Of a stretch of 7,587 nucleotides of DNA, positions 1-6,435 are shown piece after piece; the first letter of the stretch is position 1; each line of letters begins with the position of its first letter. Source of the stretch: CAYVKY01 sp964452115 (GTDB lineage: Bacteria > Bacteroidota > Ignavibacteria > Tepidaquicellales > Tepidaquicellaceae). The stretch is taken from positions 1 to 7,587 of the forward strand of contig CAYVKY010000114.1 of assembly GCA_964452115.1 (NCBI GenBank), written 5' to 3'. The notes beneath the pieces were generated by a model that ran no database searches, was not told the origin of the DNA, and was given only the letters and a program-made list of their open reading frames with translations. A program made the position numbers and the translations under genes.

Positions 1-1435
1 TATTCACGCTCTTGATATGACGACCTTTACACTTTCCAAAATGATAAAAGGCGGAATTAATGACCAGCTTGAAGGCGGATTTCACAGATATTCGGTTGAC
101 TCACAATGGAGAGTTCCTCATTTCGAAAAAATGCTTTATGACCAGTCGCAGATAATTATTACACTTATTAATACATATCAGCTGACGGGTAAACACATTT
201 TTCTGGATAATGCTGTCAGAACGGTGGACTATGTTTTAAGCCGCCTGAAAAATCCTAAAGGCGGATTTTATTCGGCGGAAGATGCCGAAAGTGCAATTGA
301 TGCCGATGAACCGGGTATCAAGCAGGAAGGCAATTACTATTTATTTACTGTTGACGAATTGAACAATGCTCTTACTAGCAAAGAACTCGCAGCGGCAAAA
401 ATCTATTACGGACTTGATGAAACCGGAAACACTATAAGCGATCCGCACGAGGTTTTCGGCAATAAAAACGTTTTGTATTTAAAGAATGATGAATTTGAAA
501 CTGCTAAGCAGCTTGATATTTCAGTTGAAGAAACAACCGTACTGCTGAAATCGGCACGGGAAAAAATGATGAATATAAAGCTTGCAAAACCCAGACCGTC
601 ATTGGACGATAAAATTTTAACGAACCTGAATGCACTTATGATTTCGGCGCTCGCTAAAATGTTTGAAGTTACAACGGACAAGAAATTTCTTGCAGATGCT
701 TTTAGCACGGCGGATTTTATTTTAAATAAAATGTACGATAAAGACAACGAGGTTTTGTATCACAGATACAGAGAAGGAGAAGTAAAATTTCATGGAACGC
801 TTACCGATTATGCTTTTTTGATTGCTGCACTCATAGATTTATATGAAGCATCATTTAAAACAAAATACCTTTTCCCTGCTTTTGAACTTACTGAAATTGT
901 ACTTAAAAAATTCTACGACGATGAATTCGGCGGATTCTATGATGCGGATAAGGATTCGAAAGATATTATCGTTAAACTGAAAGAGCTCTATGACGGATCC
1001 GAACCTTCCGGAAATTCCGTGATGATTTTGAATCTGATAAGGCTCGGATATTTTGTTGAAGATAAATTTTACAACGAAATCGCAATGAAATCGCTTGAGC
1101 TGTTTTTCACGGATATTGACGAGAATCCTTTCGCTTACCCGAATTACGTGTTTGCATTGCTTGAATATCTGAAAAGTCCGTTTGAGATTATTGTCAAAGG
1201 CACAAAGAATGAAAAGTTTCACGAACTCGTGGATTTCATTCGTTCAAAATATCTGCCTTTCAGAATTCTGATGTATGCTGATAATGAAATCAAAACAAAA
1301 TTTGAATTCATAAATAATATCGTAAACACTTCGCCTGAGCCTGAGGTTTTTATATGCGAAAATTATAAATGTAATCTTCCTGTTAAAACTACAGAAGATA
1401 TTTCGACGATTTTAAAAAATAAATTTATTAAATAG
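1..1435 (+). CDS. yyaL: YyaL/COG1331-family protein (DUF255 thioredoxin plus (alpha/alpha)6 barrel), C-terminal part, 5' end off window
   Basis: The reading frame is open to the left edge (first whole codon at base 2), so the ATG at 17 is an internal Met and 477 residues are visible. Family members are, from memory, near 650-700 residues, with an N-terminal thioredoxin-like DUF255 domain that is missing here. What remains is the glycosidase/epimerase-like helical barrel. Visible signatures are [13 protein letters not shown] and PHFEKMLYD (bases 50-142), [11 protein letters not shown] (260-292), the LDDK segment (602-613), TDYAFL (803-820), GGFYDAD (929-949), a [10 protein letters not shown] stretch (about 987-1018) and the C-terminal CENYKCNLP (1355-1381). 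The three GGF(H/Y) segments look like barrel repeats. The family's biochemical role is not settled; relatives include B. subtilis YyaL and mammalian SPATA20. Several usually conserved positions differ here (H to S, W to L, G to A, D to T; see findings). The gene is tightly linked to the downstream aconitase. Confidence 0.93.
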   Translation, partial: IHALDMTTFTLSKMIKGGINDQLEGGFHRYSVDSQWRVPHFEKMLYDQSQIIITLINTYQLTGKHIFLDNAVRTVDYVLSRLKNPKGGFYSAEDAESAIDADEPGIKQEGNYYLFTVDELNNALTSKELAAAKIYYGLDETGNTISDPHEVFGNKNVLYLKNDEFETAKQLDISVEETTVLLKSAREKMMNIKLAKPRPSLDDKILTNLNALMISALAKMFEVTTDKKFLADAFSTADFILNKMYDKDNEVLYHRYREGEVKFHGTLTDYAFLIAALIDLYEASFKTKYLFPAFELTEIVLKKFYDDEFGGFYDADKDSKDIIVKLKELYDGSEPSGNSVMILNLIRLGYFVEDKFYNEIAMKSLELFFTDIDENPFAYPNYVFALLEYLKSPFEIIVKGTKNEKFHELVDFIRSKYLPFRILMYADNEIKTKFEFINNIVNTSPEPEVFICENYKCNLPVKTTEDISTILKNKFIK

Positions 1436-1438
1436 GAG
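1434..1438 (+). promoter_or_regulatory. Ribosome binding site of the aconitase gene, overlapping the yyaL stop codon
   Basis: AGGAG begins on the last two bases of the upstream TAG stop and sits five bases before the ATG at 1444. It fixes the aconitase start and implies that ribosomes finishing yyaL are placed to reinitiate. It is the only strong Shine-Dalgarno sequence before any start in the window. Confidence 0.85.
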
Positions 1439-1443
1439 TCAAA

Positions 1444-3690
1444 ATGCTTTTTGATTTTGAACTGACAAAAACGCTGTACAGATCCTACAGGGAAAAAATA
1501 AACGGAATCAGAAAATCTGTCGGCAGGCCGCTGCTTTATGCGGAAAAAATTTTGTTAATGCACCTTTGGGAAGAGGAAAATTTCAAATACAAAGGCGGAG
1601 TGGATTTTGTAAACTTCAGACCGGACAGAGTCGCGATGCAGGATGCAACTGCACAGATGGCGCTTCTTCAGTTCATGTCCGCTGATATACCTAAGGTGAA
1701 AGTACCGTCAACAGTGCATTGCGACCATTTGATAATAGCAGAGCAGGGTTCATTCAGCGACCTTAACAAAGCAAATCTGGAAAATAAAGAAGTGTATGAT
1801 TTTCTTTCTGCGGTTTCAAATAAATATGGAATAGGATTCTGGAAACCCGGAGCGGGAATAATCCATCAGGTTATTCTTGAAAATTATGCATTCCCCGGCG
1901 GGATGATGATAGGCACGGATTCGCACACTCCGAATTCAGGCGGACTCGGCATGATTGCAATCGGTGTCGGCGGCGCTGATGCGGTTGACGTTATGGCGGG
2001 TTTACCGTGGGAACTCAAATATCCGAAATTTATCGGTGTAAAACTCACGGGCAAACTATCCGGCTGGACTGCACCGAAAGACGTTATTCTTAAACTTTCG
2101 GGAATACTCACCGTAAAAGGCGGCACGGGTTACATCATTGAATATTTCGGCGAAGGTGCGGCTTCAATTTCCTGCACCGGCAAAGGTACTATCTGCAACA
2201 TGGGTGCGGAAATCGGAGCAACAACTTCCGTGTTTGCCTATGATAAAAAAATGAGCGATTATCTTAAAGCAACAGGCAGAGCAGAAATTGCATCGATTGC
2301 TGATGAAATGAAGGATGAACTTTGCGCGGATAAAGGTTCGGAAAAATATTACGACAAAATTATAGAAATTAATCTCGATACGCTTGAACCGTATGTTAAC
2401 GGTCCTTACTCTCCCGACGTTGCCCATCCGATTTCTCAACTGAAAGATGACGTTAAGAAAAACGGATACCCTGAAAATATCAGAGTTGCTCTTATAGGCA
2501 GCTGCACAAATTCATCTTATGAAGATATGGACAGGTCTGCATCAATTGCAAAAGAAGCGCTTGAACACGGATTGAAAGTAAAATCAAAATTCACAATCAC
2601 TCCCGGCTCCGAGCAGATTCGCGCAACAATCGAAAGAGACGGACAATTGGATATCTTCAAAAAAATCGGCGGACTCGTTCTTGCAAATGCGTGCGGTCCG
2701 TGCATCGGTCAATGGAAAAGAACTGATGTTTCGCAGGGAGAAAACAACACAATTCTTACATCATACAACAGAAATTTTTCAAAACGTAATGACGGAAATC
2801 CTGCGACACAGGCATTTGTTGCATCTCCAGAAATAGTAACTGCAATGGCTCTTGCAGGTACAATGAATTTCAATCCCCTTACGGATACGCTTACAAATAC
2901 AAATGGCGAAAAAATTAAACTCTCGCCTCCAAACGGAAATGAACTTCCCGAAAAAAGTTTTGTAACGAGTCTTGAGGAATATCTTCCGCCTTCCGAGAAT
3001 CCCGAAAATGTGACGGTGAATATAAATCCTGACAGCAGACGTTTGCAGAAACTTGAAGCATTCAAAGCACCGGATTTGAACAGTGATTTTAAAAATCTTA
3101 CACTGCTTCTGAAAGTAAAAGGCAAATGCACCACCGACCACATATCAATGGCAGGTCCATGGCTCAAATACAGAGGACATCTTGACAACATCTCGGATAA
3201 TATGTTCATTGGGGCAATTAACGCATTCAATCTGAAAATGAATTCCGTGAAAAACCGCGTTACCGGTAATTTCGATGAAGTTCCGAAGGTTGCGAGGGAT
3301 TATAAATCAAATAACATGGGATGGATAGTTGTAGGCGAGGAAAACTACGGTGAAGGATCATCCCGCGAACACGCCGCAATGGAGCCAAGATTTCTCGGCG
3401 GCAGATGCATCATTGTAAAATCATTTGCGCGCATACACGAAACGAATCTTAAAAAACAGGGAATGCTTCCGCTGACATTCAGCAATCCTGATGACTATGA
3501 TAAAATCCGCGAAGATGATTTGTTTGATATTGATGTTGTGAACCTGAAGGAGGGCGACCCCCTGGAAATGACTATTAAGCACACAGATTCTGCGATTGAG
3601 AAAATTATGCTGAACCATACTTTCAATCATCAGCAGATTGAATGGTTCCACGCAGGCTCGGCATTAAATCTTATTTCAAAACAAAAATAA
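1444..3690 (+). CDS. acn: Aconitate hydratase, mitochondrial (ACO2) type
   Basis: This TCA-cycle enzyme interconverts citrate and isocitrate through cis-aconitate, using a cytoplasmic [4Fe-4S] cluster. At 748 residues it matches mature mitochondrial aconitase (about 750) rather than the longer AcnA/IRP or the AcnB type. Cluster ligands are C354 (GSCTNSS) and C417/C420 (ACGPCIG). Other motifs of the active site are D94-H95 (VHCDHL), H141 (IIHQ), D159-S160-H161 (GTDSHTPN), N252 and E256 ([12 protein letters not shown]), N442-R443 and R448, and S639-S640-R641 (GEGSSREHA) in the C-terminal swivel domain, followed by [14 protein letters not shown]. Each sits three or four residues before the pig/bovine mature number, as far as I recall it, so few indels are needed. 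The ATG is supported by AGGAG five bases upstream. Its operon partner is the yyaL-like gene eight bases upstream, and no other TCA gene is in view. The reading frame is intact. Confidence 0.98.
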   Translation: MLFDFELTKTLYRSYREKINGIRKSVGRPLLYAEKILLMHLWEEENFKYKGGVDFVNFRPDRVAMQDATAQMALLQFMSADIPKVKVPSTVHCDHLIIAEQGSFSDLNKANLENKEVYDFLSAVSNKYGIGFWKPGAGIIHQVILENYAFPGGMMIGTDSHTPNSGGLGMIAIGVGGADAVDVMAGLPWELKYPKFIGVKLTGKLSGWTAPKDVILKLSGILTVKGGTGYIIEYFGEGAASISCTGKGTICNMGAEIGATTSVFAYDKKMSDYLKATGRAEIASIADEMKDELCADKGSEKYYDKIIEINLDTLEPYVNGPYSPDVAHPISQLKDDVKKNGYPENIRVALIGSCTNSSYEDMDRSASIAKEALEHGLKVKSKFTITPGSEQIRATIERDGQLDIFKKIGGLVLANACGPCIGQWKRTDVSQGENNTILTSYNRNFSKRNDGNPATQAFVASPEIVTAMALAGTMNFNPLTDTLTNTNGEKIKLSPPNGNELPEKSFVTSLEEYLPPSENPENVTVNINPDSRRLQKLEAFKAPDLNSDFKNLTLLLKVKGKCTTDHISMAGPWLKYRGHLDNISDNMFIGAINAFNLKMNSVKNRVTGNFDEVPKVARDYKSNNMGWIVVGEENYGEGSSREHAAMEPRFLGGRCIIVKSFARIHETNLKKQGMLPLTFSNPDDYDKIREDDLFDIDVVNLKEGDPLEMTIKHTDSAIEKIMLNHTFNHQQIEWFHAGSALNLISKQK

Positions 3691-3723
3691 AAAAAGGCGG
3701 CATTTAATAAATAAGTGCCGCCT
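3683..3723 (-). terminator. Intrinsic terminator for the leftward synthetase-queD operon
   Basis: A perfect 8-bp stem (AGGCGGCA at 3695-3702 with TGCCGCCT at 3716-3723) is extended by one G-U pair (3703/3715) and has an AT-rich loop of about 11 bases. Read leftward, it is followed at once by six T, an A and five more T (3694 down to 3683), a textbook U-tract. It begins 20 bases after the queD stop. The tract overlaps the last codons and stop of the convergent aconitase gene. Confidence 0.85.
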
Positions 3724-3742
3724 GAAATCAAAATATTTTTTT
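3695..3742 (+). terminator. Same hairpin read rightward: possible weak terminator for yyaL-acn
   Basis: Read on the + strand the stem (3695-3702/3716-3723) is followed by 12 mixed bases before a seven-T run at 3736-3742. This gap is too long for an efficient intrinsic terminator. The hairpin starts four bases after the aconitase stop, so it could still slow polymerase or protect the mRNA 3' end. Confidence 0.4.
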
Positions 3743-3743
3743 A

Positions 3744-4172
3744 TTAATAAATAACTTCCTTTGTGCTTTCTGCATAGGAATTTGGTGTTTCAAAAATCTT
3801 CAAAGTTACCCGGTGGACATTCTTAATTTCCAGTTTTCTGATTCCTTCGATTATTTCATCAAGCAGATTTTTTGAAATATTTTCGACCGTAGATAAATAA
3901 TCAACCAAAAATATTTTCATATTATTTTTTTCGAGAAATTCACGAACTATCGTATCATTTTCCTGACAAAGAAAACTGTGGTCTAGTCTGTCAATAATCG
4001 GCTTTACTATAGCACCAAGGTCATAAAAATCAATTATCATTCCTTCTTCATTCACTGCACCTTCAAGTTCAACAATGCATTTGTATGAATGTCCGTGAAT
4101 ATTTTTGCAAAGTCCCGTATGCTCAGGGAGCCTGTGACCCATCTCCCATCTGAATTCTTTTGCTATTTTCAT
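3744..4172 (-). CDS. queD: 6-carboxy-5,6,7,8-tetrahydropterin synthase (QueD / PTPS family)
   Basis: The 142-residue protein belongs to the 6-pyruvoyl-tetrahydropterin synthase fold. QueD turns 7,8-dihydroneopterin triphosphate into 6-carboxytetrahydropterin, the second step towards preQ0 and queuosine in tRNA. Zinc ligands are H13 (MGHRLP), H26 and H28 (HGHSY). The catalytic Cys is C22; its C-x3-HGH spacing is that of QueD, whereas animal PTPS has C-x5-HGH. D64-H65 (LDHSFL) supplies the catalytic His, and E128 (FETPNSYAES) should bind the pterin. The pterin-site motif reads STVEN (94-98) rather than the bacterial PTxEN, which resembles STTEN of animal PTPS. The protein is somewhat longer than E. 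coli QueD (about 120). The ATG overlaps the upstream synthetase stop as ATGA, with no Shine-Dalgarno, so translation is probably coupled. No other queuosine gene is nearby. A PTPS-like role in pterin synthesis is the alternative. Confidence 0.92.
   Translation of the reverse strand: MKIAKEFRWEMGHRLPEHTGLCKNIHGHSYKCIVELEGAVNEEGMIIDFYDLGAIVKPIIDRLDHSFLCQENDTIVREFLEKNNMKIFLVDYLSTVENISKNLLDEIIEGIRKLEIKNVHRVTLKIFETPNSYAESTKEVIY
4169..4172 (-). other. ATGA stop/start overlap coupling the synthetase and queD
   Basis: The TGA of the synthetase (4171-4169) and the ATG of queD (4172-4170) share bases. The sequence just upstream is A-rich and has no AGGAG-like site, so queD initiation likely depends on ribosomes terminating there. 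Confidence 0.85.
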
Positions 4173-6280
4173 TTTTTATTAATTTTCATTCTGGCATCTA
4201 AAATCTTGCAGTTCTTTTTATCCGGAGCAAAAACAAACGGATTCAGGTCTATTTCGCTGAACATCGGAAAATCCGTCACCAGATGAGATAATCTTAAAAG
4301 ACTTTCTTTCATAAATTTCTGGTCAACAGGTTTGCTGCCTCTGATGCCGTTCAGAATTTTATAACCTGTTATGGATTTAATTAATTCCTCAGCTTCAACA
4401 TCTGTAACAGGAGTCAGCATAAAATTAACATCTTTATACACTTCAACAAATATTCCGCCTGTCCCGAACATCAGTAAATGCCCTGCTTTCGGGTCTCTCG
4501 AAATGCCGAATATCGTTTCAATGCCGCCTTTTTTAAACGGCTGTATCAAAAATCCTTCAAGCTCTTTATCAAGACCTTTTTCCTTAAGGTTTGCTATGAT
4601 TTTATTTTCGTTCTGAATCAGTTCTTCAATATTTTTTATGTTCAGCACCACGCCGCCGACATCCGATTTGTGCACGAGTTTCTTACCGATTGCCTTCAGC
4701 ACAACGGGATAGCCCGTCTTTTCGCATACATCCACGGACTGCTGCGCATTGGTAACAAAATATGAATCAATGATAGGCAGACCGTAGATTTTCAGAATTT
4801 CATACACATCCATAAAATCAAGATAAACGTCATTTTCATTTTTATATTTATTCAGAATTTTTTTCACTTTGTCTTTTTTCACATCGAATTTTATATACTT
4901 CCCTTTCGTTTTTTCGACATGTTTTTTGTAATTGTACATATGCGAAACGCTTCTGACAGCGGATTCCACGCTTGTGAAAATCGGCGGATGTAATTTTTCA
5001 AGATTCCCGACTTTTACAACATTTTCATCCTGCGACATCAATACAAGTATAACGGTTTTATCAAATTTCACTGCGGCTCTTGAAATTTTACGCGCAATCT
5101 CCACCGTATCAAATATCACCGGCGGTCCGACTATGACAATCAGCGAATCCACACCTTTATCCTGCAGCATTATTTCGGTTGCTCTTTCCCATACTTCGCC
5201 AGCAGCGTGCGGCAGCAAGTCAACGGGATTGCCCAGTGATGCTTCCTCTGCAGCAATTTTTTTAAGTTCGTTTACTGTCCCTTCCGAAAGATTTGCAACT
5301 TTTAATCCGAATTTTTCCGCTTCGTCCGCAGCAAGTATTGCCGGACCTCCCGCATTCGTCAATATTCCGAGAGTTTTACCCTTCGGAAGAGAAGTTTTAT
5401 CGAACGCTTTTGCAACATCAAATAAATCTTCAACCGTATCAACCCTGATAACTCCCGATTGTTTGAAAATTGTATCCACGAGCACTTCTGCTCCTGCAAG
5501 AGCACCTGTATGCGATGATGCGGCTTTCTGTCCCGCTGATGTGCGCGCTGCTTTAATTGCAATTACGGGTTTTGTTTTTGTTACTTCACGGGCTATATTC
5601 AAAAATCCGCGTGCATCCGAAAATGATTCAATATAAATTGTAATAACCTTTACATCATCATTATCTTTCCAGTATTCTAAAATAGTATTCTCGGTTATAT
5701 CCGCTTTATTGCCGATGCTGATAAACTGCACCATTCCGATGTCTTTATGCTGAACCGTCGCCAGCACCGCAGCGCCGAGTGAACCGCTTTGAGATATAAA
5801 CCCGATATCACCTTTTGCCGCCTTGCTTTTTACAAAAGTCGCGTTCATACTTACGCCGTCTTTCATATTTGTAATACCCATGCAGTTCGGACCTACAAGA
5901 CGGATTTTATATTTTTTTATTTTTTCCAGAAGCTGCTTTTCAAGGTTTGCACCTTCATCACCTGTTTCCCTGAAACCTGCAGTGATAAGCACAACAGATT
6001 GAATTTTCTTTTTATAACATTCATCAATGGTATCAAGAACGTGATATTTTGAAACCATTATGATTGCCAGATCAATATTATCTTTTATATCAGTAAGTTT
6101 TTTGTAAACTTTGAAATTGTGAATTACTTCAGCCTTCGGATTGACCGGATAAATGCACCCTGTGTATCCGAAATTTACAAGGTTATTTATTAAACCGTAG
6201 CTTAATGAATTTTTATTTGTTGATGCACCTACCACCGCGATAGATTTCGGATAAAAAAGATTATCTAATTGATTTGACAT
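4169..6280 (-). CDS. ADP-forming acyl-CoA (acetyl-CoA) synthetase, fused alpha-beta chain
   Basis: This NDP-forming synthetase (acyl-CoA + ADP + Pi to acid + ATP + CoA) conserves the energy of acyl-CoA thioesters. Its 703 residues carry, in order: a CoA-binding Rossmann domain (about 8-135; VVGAS, YPVNPK), two succinyl-CoA-ligase-like domains (about 150-290 and 300-445), a lysine-rich linker (about 452-481) and an ATP-grasp domain (about 485-700). The phosphohistidine is H257 in SSHTGA, with E218 in YIES. The second mobile-loop His is H537 (VHKSDVGGV), and D678 lies in EIDLNP. H257 and E218 carry the same numbers, and H537 to D678 the same 141-residue spacing, as the catalytic residues I recall for Pyrococcus furiosus ACD I (alpha H257/E218, beta H71/D212). 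The C-terminal GNAT domain of PatZ/Pka lysine acetyltransferases is absent, so this should be an enzyme of acid/CoA metabolism. Acetate is the default substrate, but branched or aryl acids are possible. The ATG at 6280 fits the family N-terminus; it lacks a Shine-Dalgarno. Confidence 0.95.
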   Translation of the reverse strand: MSNQLDNLFYPKSIAVVGASTNKNSLSYGLINNLVNFGYTGCIYPVNPKAEVIHNFKVYKKLTDIKDNIDLAIIMVSKYHVLDTIDECYKKKIQSVVLITAGFRETGDEGANLEKQLLEKIKKYKIRLVGPNCMGITNMKDGVSMNATFVKSKAAKGDIGFISQSGSLGAAVLATVQHKDIGMVQFISIGNKADITENTILEYWKDNDDVKVITIYIESFSDARGFLNIAREVTKTKPVIAIKAARTSAGQKAASSHTGALAGAEVLVDTIFKQSGVIRVDTVEDLFDVAKAFDKTSLPKGKTLGILTNAGGPAILAADEAEKFGLKVANLSEGTVNELKKIAAEEASLGNPVDLLPHAAGEVWERATEIMLQDKGVDSLIVIVGPPVIFDTVEIARKISRAAVKFDKTVILVLMSQDENVVKVGNLEKLHPPIFTSVESAVRSVSHMYNYKKHVEKTKGKYIKFDVKKDKVKKILNKYKNENDVYLDFMDVYEILKIYGLPIIDSYFVTNAQQSVDVCEKTGYPVVLKAIGKKLVHKSDVGGVVLNIKNIEELIQNENKIIANLKEKGLDKELEGFLIQPFKKGGIETIFGISRDPKAGHLLMFGTGGIFVEVYKDVNFMLTPVTDVEAEELIKSITGYKILNGIRGSKPVDQKFMKESLLRLSHLVTDFPMFSEIDLNPFVFAPDKKNCKILDARMKINKK

Positions 6281-6315
6281 AGTGAAAATTTATTAATGTT
6301 CTGTAAAAACTTAAA

Positions 6316-6344
6316 ATTATAAATATTAATTAATTTAATAAATG
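6316..6344 (-). promoter_or_regulatory. Candidate promoter for the acyl-CoA synthetase-queD unit
   Basis: On the - strand there is a perfect TATAAT at 6321-6316, about 35 bases before the synthetase ATG. The matching -35 position (about 6344-6339, CATTTA) is poor. The region is so AT-rich that a chance match is likely. A second weak option is TTAACA at 6383-6378 with only poor -10 matches 15-17 bases on. Confidence 0.3.
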
Positions 6345-6381
6345 CTAATCGGAATAAATATTAATTTTCAGATATATTGTT

Positions 6382-6427
6382 AAGGCGAGCCCCCGCCCCC
6401 TGCATAGCACATCGCGGTTTAAGCGCT
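6382..6427. other. GC-rich island in the MFS/synthetase spacer, function unknown
   Basis: The 155-base spacer 6281-6435 is mostly A and T, yet these 46 bases are about 65% G+C (30 of 46). They contain C-runs CCCCCGCCCCC (6390-6400), a small hairpin GGCG/CGCC (6384-6387/6394-6397, six-base loop, lengthened by two G-U pairs if transcribed leftward) and AGCGCT (6422-6427). No ORF or T-tract accompanies it. It could be a dispersed intergenic repeat, a regulatory leader element or a degenerate terminator. I cannot tell which from one copy. Confidence 0.45.
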
Positions 6428-6435
6428 AAAATATT

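Noticed and set aside
17..19. ATG at 17 as the start of the first gene
   Set aside because: The frame is open to base 2 and family homology continues through it; a start here would delete the thioredoxin-like domain and begin mid-motif.
406..1222. Two antisense frames (406-747 and 851-1222) within the YyaL-like gene
   Set aside because: These are shadows of the conserved coding strand, with low-complexity or Phe/Lys-rich translations.
2709..3230. 173-residue open frame antisense to aconitase
   Set aside because: It lies wholly opposite a strongly conserved gene, its translation is Ser/Phe-rich with no recognisable domain, and no initiation signal is seen.
4932..5636. 234-residue open frame antisense to the acyl-CoA synthetase
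   Set aside because: The translation is Ser/Thr/Ala-rich, as expected from the complement of the Gly/Ala/Val-rich ligase domains, with no family signature.
6281..6435. preQ1-type riboswitch controlling queD
   Set aside because: queD has no leader of its own (ATGA overlap), and the spacer upstream of the synthetase shows no convincing H-type pseudoknot with a C-rich loop and A-rich tail; the C-runs are on the non-transcribed sense for the leftward genes.
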